The position numbers and the translations under genes were made by a program. Below are positions 22,302 through 32,649 of a DNA stretch of 63,745 nucleotides, one piece after another. Origin of the DNA: Chlorokybus atmophyticus (taxonomy: Eukaryota; Streptophyta; Chlorokybophyceae; Chlorokybales; Chlorokybaceae); assembly GCA_009103225.1 (NCBI GenBank), contig RHPI01003488.1, forward strand, positions 325,448 to 389,192, in the 5' to 3' direction. The number at the start of each line of letters is the position of its first letter. The stretch's first letter is position 1. Under the pieces are notes generated by a model. It was not told where the DNA came from, searched no databases, and was given only the letters and a program-made list of their open reading frames with translations.

Positions 22302-25010
22302 TCATGCAGCTACACCCAAGTTTTTCAGTGCAGCTGATGCAGCATGGGCCCCGGCTCCGTGCCCGGTGCGCCTGAGCATGCGCAGGGGCTGCACGGCTCC
22401 GGCATCAAAAATAGTGAACTGTGACACAACATAAAAATTAGCGACTGTGGTCAGACACGCAAGATGTGAGCAGAAGAGCAACAAGTTGTACCTGGTTCTC
22501 AACGTTCATGTGTGCAAGGTTCTGCAACGCCTCGGCTGCGGCAGTCTTGCCGCCATCTGTGCCGTTCTTGAGCAGAGTCACCAGCGCTGGGATGGCTCCT
22601 TGCTTTGATATCATGACCTGTGTGCACACGGGTAGTAAGGGCACGATGGTATACGCACTAGTGCTGGGAGCATTACCCTGTTATCAGCGTTGGCATGTGC
22701 AAGGTTTTTGAGGGCACCCGCTGCGGCCTCCTTGCCGGCATCCGTGCCAAACTCCAGCAGGTTCACCAAAGGACAGATTGCACCCGTTTCAGCTATCTTG
22801 ACCTGCTCACAAGGACATATGCTGTAGCGGGTGCTGGCTAACCTGTTATAAGCCCACAATAGCACACAACATTTCTGTACCCGATTGTGTGCGTTTGCTG
22901 CCAGGTTGCGCAGTGCGCCAGCTGCTGCCTCTTGACCTCGCACTGTGCCTTTGGCCAGCAGGACAACGAGGGCAGGAATGGCTCCCAACGCAGCAATGCT
23001 TATCTGCACAGGACGTATACGAGGTTGAACAATCATGACGACACAACACTATACAGTTGTGCTTGAACAGCACCTTGTTGTTGTCATTCTGAAAAGCCAG
23101 ATTCTGGATGGCGCCAGCTGCAGCCTCTTTGCATGCATCAGTGCCACCCTCCATAAGCTGGATGAGCGGAGGGATGGCGCCAAGGTTCGCTATGGTAACC
23201 TGCCGATCAAGAGCAGGACAGTTGACAATGCCACGACATTCGCGCACGCTGCAACCATCGATCTCACCTTGTTCTCTGCATTCATGTATGCGAGGTACCC
23301 GAGCGCGGCAGCAGCTTGCGCTTTGCCTCTATCTCGCCTTGCTTTCAAGATCTCAATGAGCTGCGGGATGGCGCCTTGCGTGGCCATCATAATCTGTACA
23401 AGAGGGTGTCAAACCTTTTGGGTAGGCACAAGCATCAAAGTGCATCAAAGTCAAAAGACTGATGTTGTCTCACCCCTGTATCGTCGTTGACTGCAGCGAG
23501 GTTGCGCAGCAGCTGAGAGGCAACCTGCTTGCCATCTGGGCTGCTGGCATCGCGCAGAGCAATGAGGGATGGGATGGAGCCCTTTATTGCCAGGTTGATC
23601 TGCAGCTCCTTGCGCGTGTGCACGAGAGCGGCTTCAAGCTGCTTCACTCTGTCGGATGCAACGCGAGTTTCACCCTCAAACATGTTGCTGCGGTTGCGGC
23701 CTTGCGAAACCTCAGCACGTGCACAAGCAAGCTGCACGCCGCAACAGCCATCGCCATCAGTGCAACAGTCATGAAAGACAACCGTCATTGCACAACCAAG
23801 TGCATTTGCACAACCATGTGCATGGTGGCATATCTTGCTCTCACCTGTGCTTCAAGCTGCTGTATCTCTGCTTGCAGTCTACTGCACTCATCTGCTTTTT
23901 CCTGCAATGGCAACAGCATAGTGGTTGGCAGGTATTTGCAGGGAACGCTTGTCAGGCTTGCAGCGCACTGGTTACAAACGCACCTGAAGTGCTTGTTGAT
24001 TGGCTTCCTTTTCGGCTTCAACTTCCGATAGCCAAACTCGAATGCGCTCGGACTCATCCTGAGGACATTACTCTAACATAAGCAGCCAATATCGCTGATT
24101 TGTAGCAGTCATTCTTGAACAGAAAGCTTGTTTACCTCCATGGCCTGCTGGATGCCTTGCATCTCACACGTGAGAGTGCGCACAGTGGCTTCCGCTGCGT
24201 TGGCAACACTCTGGTTGTCTTCTTGCGCCTGCCGAAGCGCTTTCTCTGCTGCTGTGCACTGCACCCTCAGCATGTCCACAGTTGCAGCCAGCTCTTGCGG
24301 GTTGCCGTACTTGGCCACAGCTTGCGCGGTACCCTGCACACTACTGGTCAGCCATGTTGCCTGCCACACAACATCCGCAAAGCACAGCAGACCGCACACA
24401 CACAGAGCATACTCTTGCTGTGAATATACTCACCTCCATTGCCTGAAGCCGTGCTTGCTCCATCTCATAGTGTTTGACCTGCATTTTAACTGTGTAAGAC
24501 ACTTGCCACAAACCAAGATGTCAGCAGTCAAATGGCTGGCTGACTTACCAGTAGAAGCTTGCTCCGGATGTAATTCAGCTCAGCTTCAACCTCATCAACT
24601 GCATCATCCTGCGCACGAAGCATTAGGGTTGTTGAGAATGCTGCGGCAATGCCACCCTGCCTTCGGAACAACAAGGCTACTGCTTACACCAAGCTTCTGC
24701 TTCAGGTCCTGGATTTCCTGCTTGTTGGCCACTGGGCGAGTAGCCTTACGCGGCTTGAGGTTGGTTCCTGCAAGAAAGTGGGTAACTGCCAGTTGTTGAC
24801 CAGTGCCACTGGACCAAACCAGAATATACAACACTTGTTCAAGGCAGCCTTACTCTCAGCCTTACTGTCGGACAAGGGCTTCCCGCCGCTGTAGGGTAAG
24901 CCAGTAGGCTTCTCCCGCACGGGCTTCAGTGGCGAGGCGCTCATGATGCTGTTCTCCTTGTCGCGAAAAGGAAGTGACTTCATGGGCCCGTGGGGGTGAA
25001 AAGAAGTCAT
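22302..25010 (-). CDS. Coiled-coil/armadillo-repeat protein, fourteen exons
   Basis: Exons from 25,010: to about 24,854; 24,767-24,688; 24,608-24,549; 24,478-24,434; 24,333-24,136; 24,058-23,984; 23,901-23,845; 23,731-23,474; 23,393-23,268; 23,199-23,074; 23,003-22,881; 22,802-22,677; 22,617-22,492; 22,418-22,302. They join in phase into about 557 codons. The N-terminal half is coiled coil. The second half has seven armadillo repeats of about 42 residues with the GAIPALVxLL and AAAGALxNLA pattern. From repeat 2 on, each repeat is exactly one exon of 126 or 123 nt between phase-0 introns. Armadillo arrays bind proteins such as cytoskeletal or vacuolar partners (compare Vac8/ARO). The partner is unknown. 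Confidence 0.88.
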
Positions 25011-25700
25011 GTTGATAGCAACAACACCGCTGTGAATGAGTAGCACAAGTGTCAACAAGGCGCCTTAGGGAAGAGACACAGTGAGAGGGTCAACACAAGC
25101 ACATTGCGTAGCTACATGCCAGCAAGACATGACATGCGCTGCTAGCAACGAACAATACAGCAATGACGAAGGGTTCCATCACATCGTAACCAATAAGCGC
25201 ATCAATGCCAGTGCCTACAGCTGCTCAGCTGGCTCCGCCTTTGCCGCTGCTGCCTCCTGCTGCTGCGCCGCCGCTGCCTTTTGAGCGCGAACGACCCGCG
25301 CGCGGCAACCGAGGCAGCTGCACCGGCTGTGCTGTGGCACCGCCGTGGTGACTGACCACAACCTGACCAAGGCCACCGCCCACGCCGACGCCGTCGCCGC
25401 TGCCGCCGCCCCCGTCACCGCCGCCGCCACAACCACAGCCCCAACACTGCCAAAACCGCAACCCAAACAACATGACCAGTCTGAAGTTTGAATTTCGAAT
25501 CATTTTTCTTGTATTTCTGACAATTCCTTTTTTCAACCGGGCTTGTAAGTGACGCGCACTGTGGCTCAGAGTAGACTGGCCGCGGCGGGGCACCGAGCCG
25601 GCGGTTGGCTAAAAGCCCGCGAACTCCCCGTGTCGTGTTCTGGAAAATAGCGTAACTGGGCATCATGTTACGTGTACTGGAGTAATCTCGGGAAGACGAC
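25011..25700. promoter_or_regulatory. 5' region of the armadillo gene with a GC-rich block
   Basis: Bases 25,230-25,450 are rich in CCGCCG and GCCGCTGC units. Open frames there look like products of that repeat composition. A promoter is inferred from position. Confidence 0.4.
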
Positions 25701-26108
25701 GTGACGCGGGACTAATTTGTTTTGTCTGGACTTCAACGGGCGTTAAGGGGATCGGCTCGCCAGTGGCAAGTTGCCACGCACACACTGATCAGCAGCTGTG
25801 TCTGTTGCTTACATCAACAGAGGATACCAGGTTACTGCCTATGTACTTTTCAGATTTAGCAGCCCACCATGGCACTTGATGAAAGGCATAACAAACATAG
25901 TATCTTACTCTGATCCGTACCCTCCTACATAAGCTGCTACTTCACGTGTATGCAAATGCGTGATAGCGATCAACGCGTGCACCGCTGTAATTATGTACAT
26001 AGTGGCTATGTATATAGTGGCTCGCCAAGCGAGCGATATTGTGATATATAAACAAAAAGCCGCTTCATTGAAGTTTATTAGAGCGAATGCATTGATGCTT
26101 AAATCGAT

Positions 26109-26324
26109 AACATATGTGATAAACGTATTGCATCTCATAGTTACATAACATGATCACAGCAATGAAGGTATGTATTATGCTTACATACGATATCTAACAC
26201 CTTTATATATAGTAAATAGTGGTCATGAATCACCATAAAGTACATCAATATGTGACATGCAAAGTACATGCAAAGTACACAACAAAAACACATGAGATGC
26301 AATACGTTTATTACATATAACACG
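26109..26324. repeat. Imperfect inverted repeat, about 32-bp arms, 150-bp loop
   Basis: The left arm near 26,109-26,140 (core ATAAACGTATTGCATCTCAT) matches the reverse complement of about 26,291-26,324. The arms diverge outside this core. It could be the remnant of a small inverted-repeat element. Confidence 0.75.
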
Positions 26325-26409
26325 TCATTGTGACCATAATGCATATATCGGACGAATCACATGTCGTTGAAACGCATTGTCATACAATATGCATCAGGCA
26401 GGATGCTAA

Positions 26410-26410
<1 letters not shown>

Positions 26411-26445
<35 letters not shown>

Positions 26446-26512
26446 TCACGCATCTATATATATGCGACATTACATATATATATATATATGTATACGTATA
26501 TGTATATATATA
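26411..26512. repeat. (TA)n microsatellite with a duplicated 26-bp unit
   Basis: Long TATATA runs lie on both sides of the phrase ATATGCGACATTA. A near copy of that phrase (ATACATGCGACATTA) follows at about 26,531-26,546, so the tract contains a tandem duplication. Confidence 0.85.
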
Positions 26513-27535
26513 TTCATCTTCACGCACCTATATACATGCGACATTAGTTTAATGGTTGTCTATAATTTACTTATGTGCTGAATAACTGTTATTCGGGGGG
26601 TGTTTATTGTAGGAATTCCTGCACTATATATAGTGCCTTAATACACCTTTCCTTAATGTATTAACGAGCTATATATACGCAAGTAGCTAAGATATGTGCA
26701 CAAAATTTTAATGCAATTATAGTTGCTTGGTCCATCTATTAAGTCTATAATGTGAATCGCAAATGAAATGAGTGTGGTACAGCGTTATCCACTTGTATGC
26801 CACATTTACATGGTCAAAGAGCTGTAAATATGAGCCTCATATCTGCATAAGCGTTGACATACTTGAGAATGTCAACTATCATGTATAAGACAGTATAAGC
26901 GGTTATAATTGCATTGATGCGTTGACAAGTAAATTGTATTAATAAGCTGGGCTACTTAGCCCAATCACTACGCTAAATAGAGATACAGTCCTCATCTTTC
27001 TTGTCATAATCAGCCAGCTTCGGTCAGACAAACATAGCTTATGAACAAAAAAGTCTAGGTGCTGATTATGCTATGCAGGTTATGTATACGCGATGTTTGA
27101 AGTAAGTTCCTTCACATTCCTCCAGGTTTTAAAGTTTTCCTACAAGACCCTATTCCATACTACCCATTATCCAACTGATGAGATCAGTAGTTACATAATT
27201 AATTGTATAAACCAGGTATATGATTGGACACAAGGCTGACGACATTAAAGTGCCTGATCGCAACATCATCCAGATCTTCAATAGACAAGGAGTGGAGTTG
27301 TCTAGTCTAACCTTGAGATGTGTTACAGCTTTCACAGGTTAAAACAGACTTTATGAAGTAACTAGACCAAGGGAACCAGTACCAACACTAGGTGGTCTTT
27401 CTAACTTGATTGTAACCAGGTCTCAAACAGAGTCATCTCTTCGCTAGTATAGTTGTTTCAACAGATCCTGCGGCATGTCCATAACAACCCATGCACGGCT
27501 CAACTCCACTGCTCACACAACACTGTTCAATGCAA

Positions 27536-27568
27536 CAAGTTGAACTTGTTGCATTGAATGCAGAGAGT
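27536..27568. repeat. Perfect 16-bp inverted repeat with a 1-nt centre
   Basis: TTCAATGCAACAAGTT at 27,536-27,551 is followed by G and then its exact reverse complement to 27,568. It sits where the AT-rich island meets the gene-bearing DNA. Confidence 0.9.
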
Positions 27569-27769
27569 TGTCCCTGTGTCGTACCATGCGAAATGGCAAG
27601 TACCCGTGATGCGCGGGGATGGCTGCAGCTTCACGTACATCCCACGTGCATGTGAAGCAACACCGTGTTTGTGACAAAAGCAGTCGTAGAACAAGCTATG
27701 CGAATGTTGTCAGTGAGAAACAGGTGTACGTCGCTTTCAAGACACATGTTGGTGCAAACTGCTCACTGA

Positions 27770-29861
27770 AAGACAATTTGTGTGCGCGCACCTTCGGTGT
27801 CAGGCTCATGGTTCCGCGCTTCACAACAGTATGCGCCGTTGGCGGCATTGTAATCATCCCAGTCGACTATCGTCGTGCAATTCGTGCTCAGAGCGATAAG
27901 GACCCTAAGCGATATTGCCTGAGCCGAATCCTGAGGCAGTCGGCAATCAGGAAGACGCACGCACGCTCGCGCACTTGTTTCTACACATACACGTTGTGCA
28001 TGTGGCACACGTGCATGCACACGCACATGCACGTGCAGACGCAGACGTGCATGCACGCGCACAACTGAATATACTAACTTAGCTCCTATTACTGGCCTGT
28101 AGCTGGACAACTGGACAGCCCACGTTGGGTGCTGGCACCCAGGATGCATCGTTCACCTCACCATACCCTCCATCCGGATACTCAGATCTACAAGACAACA
28201 ACCAGCGTTGCGCAATGAAGGTACATTGCCAGCACAACTCATTGTTACATACCCAGTCACCAAGGTGAAGGACATAGTCGATGTCAGTGCGGCGCGCAAT
28301 TTCCTCCTGCACGTTGTTGACGTTAACAGCGTGAACCATCAGTTTGACAACTGAAAACTAGTGTGATGGCAAGGCATATCTTGTGGGAGCCTAATACCCT
28401 TGAAGTTACTGAATGGCAGGTTCGAACAGGAGGCCATCTTGAAGCGGACGGAGGAGACATCTGCGTCGACGGGCGGCAGCGTGCGTGCGCGGCCAATAGG
28501 TTCATCACTGCCAACGCTGAACTGGTAGAAGACAGTCTAATTTGGAGAAAGCCCGCTGGCATTCACCTGAGCACAATGCAGCACACTCAGGCTGCCATTG
28601 CACACAAGTACTGTGCCTAACATCACTAGACAGCACTGAACGTTGCCATAAGGACAACGACATCTCACGTTTACGGTGTAGCCCACATTTGCGTTCAACA
28701 ATTTGGTTGTCATCGTGCTAGACAGGACTCGCAAGCGTACTACGGCAGATGTGACAGTGCAGTTGACTGCAACGCTGCCTGTCCGCCCTGCCATGAAGAA
28801 CAATGAGTTGCGTGAATGGGTGTGCACTTCACCGTCTCTGACAACACCATATGCACGTGCACACAAACGCACACGCATTAGTGGTGGGCTGTACGCGAGC
28901 CTCTGGAGTCCAGAGGATCACGGTGGTCTGCTGCAGCTCATCGTCTTGCTACATCCTGTCAGCAGTTAATCAACGAGTTGATCAACTTGGTGGCCATGCA
29001 TGAGAGAAAATCAGCCAACATAGTCCTGCATGCCTGTTGGGAAGGCTGGCCTTATACTTGAGTACCAATACTGTCGTTTTGGGCCGTGTCAGCAGCAGCT
29101 TGCATCAGCCCCCCTCCGGCCCAACCGTGTCTGCGTGCATGACACAAGCCATGCATTATGTGTTCATGCATGCACGCTGGTCGTCCCTGCATGCGGGTGT
29201 GTGGTTGTTTGTAGCGCTATGAATGCAGGTGCTACTGTTGACTTGTAGTGGAGGCTGCCATCTGCGGTCGGCGTCCTGGCCATGGAGACGCAAAGGCGAG
29301 GTTGGGCGTGTGAGGTCGGCATGCTGCTTGGCCAATGTTGCACACAACGAGCACCGCGAAGTACACAGGAAGCCATCTCCGGCCGTCCAAGGTGCAGTGT
29401 GAGCAGCTGAAGACTGCGCTTGTTGCGGTGAGACAAGCGCAGGCTATCATCTTCCTGCAGACTGCATGCACACCACTCAGCATGCATGCAGTCAGAACTT
29501 GACATACCCCCAGTTGGCGTGCTTGCGTCAGGCTCAGCCGCGGCGTGACTACTACTACAGCTGACACATGGGAAAGAATACCAAGAGTACTGTGCCAACT
29601 ACCAGCAGACACGCAGCAGCACGCTCCGAGCCTGCGGCAGGCTTGTGACTGTCTCGACTGTCCAACCACTAAACAAAAAGCACCCCCGCGGAGTAACAAT
29701 ATTAACAACCAGGCCAAACCATCCTCCCTGGGGGGCTGGTCAATTGCAAGCTCACCACAAGTCAACGCACCGCAGAAGCCGAGCCACAGGCAGAGGCGGA
29801 GGCAAAGACGGAGGCCGGCTCTGCGACGGCGGCGGCTGCCAGCTCCGGTTTCACCAGGCAA
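27770..29861 (-). pseudogene. PhoD-like phosphatase, N-terminal part, frame disrupted
   Basis: A possible signal-peptide exon starts at 29,861 (basic stretch, then LRLCLRLCLWLGF). Exons then read: TTVILWTPEA near 28,940-28,880; about 28,791-28,680 ending NANVGYTVN; 28,535-28,427 with FSVGSDEPIGRARTLPP and ASC; about 28,370-28,254 with DIDYVLHLGDW; about 28,180 with YPDGGYG. A last exon near 27,955-27,780 has WDDYNAAN and NHEPDTEG. These are successive PhoD metallophosphoesterase motifs. Two defects appear: the usual IYEY after GDW needs two more bases, and a frame change is needed between YRLG and WDDY. The canonical WDDH reads WDDY. No C-terminal half follows to the left. PhoD enzymes cleave phosphodiesters or phosphomonoesters outside the cell or in vacuoles. 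Confidence 0.62.
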
Positions 29862-30510
29862 TCAGCCACCAGGCTGCCTAGCTATGACCATTCACAGTGC
29901 ATGTGTACCGTCACCTCCACCACCACCTAGGCCTTCCTCGCCACAGCACCGGAGACGCCTTGCCACAGCCAACCTGCCCGAGGTGAGAAAAACAACAATA
30001 AACGGGGACCCCTATGCCACGCTATTGACCCCGGAGCCGAACCGAGGTGAGGTGCTAGAGCAGCTTCACTGAGTTGCCGTCCCGGTGCGTGCAAGCTCAT
30101 AGGTTGCCTCCAAGCTTCAGGACCCGCCTTGTCTCACGTTAGCACAGCCACAGGCAGCTTGCCGGCGGCAGCATGGTGGCACCATAAGGGTGCCGACGCG
30201 TGCCGGAGTGAAAGTGTTGGGGCTGCATGCGTGTGTGTGAGAGTTTGAGGCGCAGTCAGTACGCACACTGTGTGAGGGGCTCTCACTGAGCCTCTAATGC
30301 ACGGAGTGTGTGTGTCTCAGAGTCGTGCAGGTCTTAAATTGAGATGCTTCGGGCGGTCGCTTTGATATGCGAAAGCAGAGGGACTTCATCGTTGAACGGC
30401 CATCACGACGAGTGCTGGCAATCACCAGTGATGTACTACTAACATCGTGATGACCGCTGCTGGTCAACGACCGCAGGCTGTGGTCCGAACATGTCATGAT
30501 GCATCAACAT

Positions 30511-30536
30511 CATGATGACTCATATGAGTCATCATG
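30511..30536. repeat. Perfect 26-bp palindrome
   Basis: The arm CATGATGACTCAT (30,511-30,523) is followed at once by its exact reverse complement to 30,536. The arms hold TGACTCA, the AP-1/GCN4-type bZIP site, in both orientations. Flanking tcatgatg and catcatgaca extend possible pairing. Confidence 0.9.
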
Positions 30537-30616
30537 ACAGTGTACATATATGTATGAGACAACACAGTGGTATGTGCAGCACACATGCACGCAAGCAAAT
30601 CAACGAGCAGTAGGGG

Positions 30617-30660
30617 GCTTGGCATGGGCAAACAGCGGGGGCTGTTTGCCCACGCCAAGC
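30617..30660. repeat. 20-bp stem-loop with GGGG loop
   Basis: GCTTGGCATGGGCAAACAGC (30,617-30,636), then GGGG, then the matching arm at 30,641-30,660 with one T/C difference that would pair G-U in one RNA strand. Beyond it agcag and ctgct can pair after a bulge. A small-RNA precursor, terminator or mobile-element end are all possible. Confidence 0.85.
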
Positions 30661-31099
30661 CTGCTGTTATAACCACGCCATTGGCATGTGTGGGATGGCA
30701 TCCTACACTTCCACCTCGCCATCCCCCCAGCAGCCCAGGATCTTGCTGAGCAGCTTGAGGTCGATGGGGTAGGCAATGGCAACAATCCAAGCAGATAGGA
30801 AGGTCATGACACGTGCACAGATGAACCTCAGGGACCTGCCGTCAGGCAGCCCATCTGACTCACGCTCACATTTTCAACCAACTGCAGGCCAAAGCGCTGG
30901 CCGGCCGGCTGTGATGCCACTCAGCAGTAGCAGGCAGTACTGGTTCAGCTGTCATGTGCGTGACAGCACATGCGCTGGCACATTAATGATAGCCCACCCC
31001 AGAATGCACTCATAAACATGTCATACATGACACTTGCACCTGCGCTGTTCAAGCAGTCCCCCCCAACGTCACCCAGAATTGACCAACATTGCCTTAATG

Positions 31100-32110
31100 G
31101 CGCTGCAATGTTTCAGCCCGAATCAAGAAGGCTAGCCACATACACTTGCAGAAACGTGAGCCCCGCAAGTGCAAACGCAATAGCACTATACACAACAGCT
31201 ATCACCACCACTCCCTTGGCAGCCAAAACTGTCACCCCCTTTCTGAAGGCGCAGGTGCGTTGCCGGTGACATCAACAATCTGATCACCTGTGGCCTCAAC
31301 CAAGTGCGTGGTGCAGCATTGATCTGCCATGATGACTTGCCGGCGCTTGTCAAGTAATCACGCGTGTCAATTGTGGACGCATTCACCCACCCCGCACGAG
31401 ATTAGTTGACATCAAGAACGAGGTACCCACGATCGACCAAGTTGACGAACTTGAGATGGGGGAGGAGGCTGTAAGCTGCAGGCTCTACTGAGTTGAGAAG
31501 TGAAGTCCGTGTATGTGCTTTGCTTGCACAGAGAGACCAGATGTAAGGAGCTTGCCACTGCAATGTGAGCAAGATAATGTGTGTGGTTGAATGATACTTA
31601 CTCCACTGGAATGAGAGGGGAGTCCCCCTCTCATTCCCGCGTCACATAGAAGTGCCGGAGCTGCATACGAACTCCACAGCGAGAGAGCCCTGTCCACTGG
31701 TTGTATTGATGGTATGATGGTATGGTGATGTGGTATGATGGTATTGTCGTTGTTTGGATCAGGTAGAGGCACGTCGCATGCCTTATGAAAGCAGCATATG
31801 TAACGCCGCCGGCCAGGCGGCCTTGTCATGTTCTCCTACGACATACATGCATGACAGCAGTTGTCCACAGCCTCACACAAGTTGAATGGATGTCCCCAGT
31901 CAGAATAATGGTGTTGTCATTGTTGTTGTCCCTTAGGAACGTCGATATGTCCCGCCGGTCAGCTGCAATACGGCAAGTTTGGGTATGTGTACCAAGTCGC
32001 ATACGAAAAAACAACAACATGCCACGTACTTGGGTATCCATCCCACCAATCAACGCGAATGCTGAGAGGCCCTCAGCATACTCCGGGCGATCAACTTGTT
32101 TGTTGGTAAT
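31100..32110 (-). CDS. PhoD-like phosphatase, C-terminal part
   Basis: In minus-strand order: an exon near 32,060-32,035 with VDWWDGYP; about 31,966-31,885 starting TD and then RRDISTFL, ending IILTGDIHSTC; about 31,690-31,655 with SLAVEFVCSSGTS; near 31,465-31,410 with FVNLVDRGYLVLDVN; and 31,390-31,230 with DTRDYLTSAGK and HLVEAT. WDGYP, LTGDIHS, the VEF block and GYLVLD are successive landmarks of the PhoD catalytic domain; the GDIH pair binds metal. The splice from WWDGYP to TDRRD is in phase. A frame change is needed near 31,310 and another near 31,480. Upstream parts are expected to the right of 32,150 but I cannot define them. Confidence 0.6.
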
Positions 32111-32649
32111 GTTCTGCACAAGTGTGAGAATGCATGCAACTTAATGACGGCGAATGCTGTGCAGTTTGGTCACATTCCATGTTGATAACAAACCCATGTA
32201 CACGGCAAACACTTGGCTTTAGCAGGAGAGCATGGAGTGAGCGCCATGCAATCATCATTGGCAATCAGAACTCAAACTCAAGACTGTCAGCAATTTTCAC
32301 GCACCTCTACGGTCTGTAAGCAGCAGCGCGTGAGTCACAGTGTGGTGCGCAGCGCAGCGCAACGCATGCCTGCATGCATGTCATACCCTTGACCCCCGCC
32401 GCCTGCTGCCTTACCCGACTCCCCTGAGAGAGCCGCTCTCTGAGGCAGCGAGAGAGAGGATGAGCTTCCTCCGCTGCATGCACTTCTCTCACCATAGGTT
32501 CGTAGTCTGCGCCACCCCCATCCCCACCCCTCCGCCGCCGGCGGCGTCGCCTGTCCTGACCACAGAGCCTTTGGCCACACTGTGCCATGGGCCACAGCGC
32601 ATGCATACGATCGTTTGATATGTGTCGAAGCCGCTCTGAGTAGGCCCTA

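Larger units (their letters stand above)
25700..27600. other. AT-rich island without genes
   Basis: GC content falls sharply between gene-rich flanks. No coding pattern is visible. It contains an inverted repeat (26,109-26,324), a (TA)n tract (26,411-26,512) and a perfect palindrome at its right edge (27,536-27,568). Possible origins are an inserted element, a matrix-attachment site or an origin of replication; none is shown. Confidence 0.6.
30100..31090. other. Hairpin-rich spacer between two PhoD parts
   Basis: No exon is clear. The stretch holds a 26-bp palindrome at 30,511-30,536 and a 20-bp stem-loop at 30,617-30,660. Confidence 0.5.

Noticed and set aside
27619-28068. 149-codon plus-strand open frame
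   Set aside because: It overlaps the PhoD WDDY exon on the other strand, which has family support.
29545-30072. 175-codon plus-strand open frame
   Set aside because: It lies opposite the likely signal-peptide exon of the PhoD locus and has low-complexity Pro/Arg content. It is probably a shadow frame.
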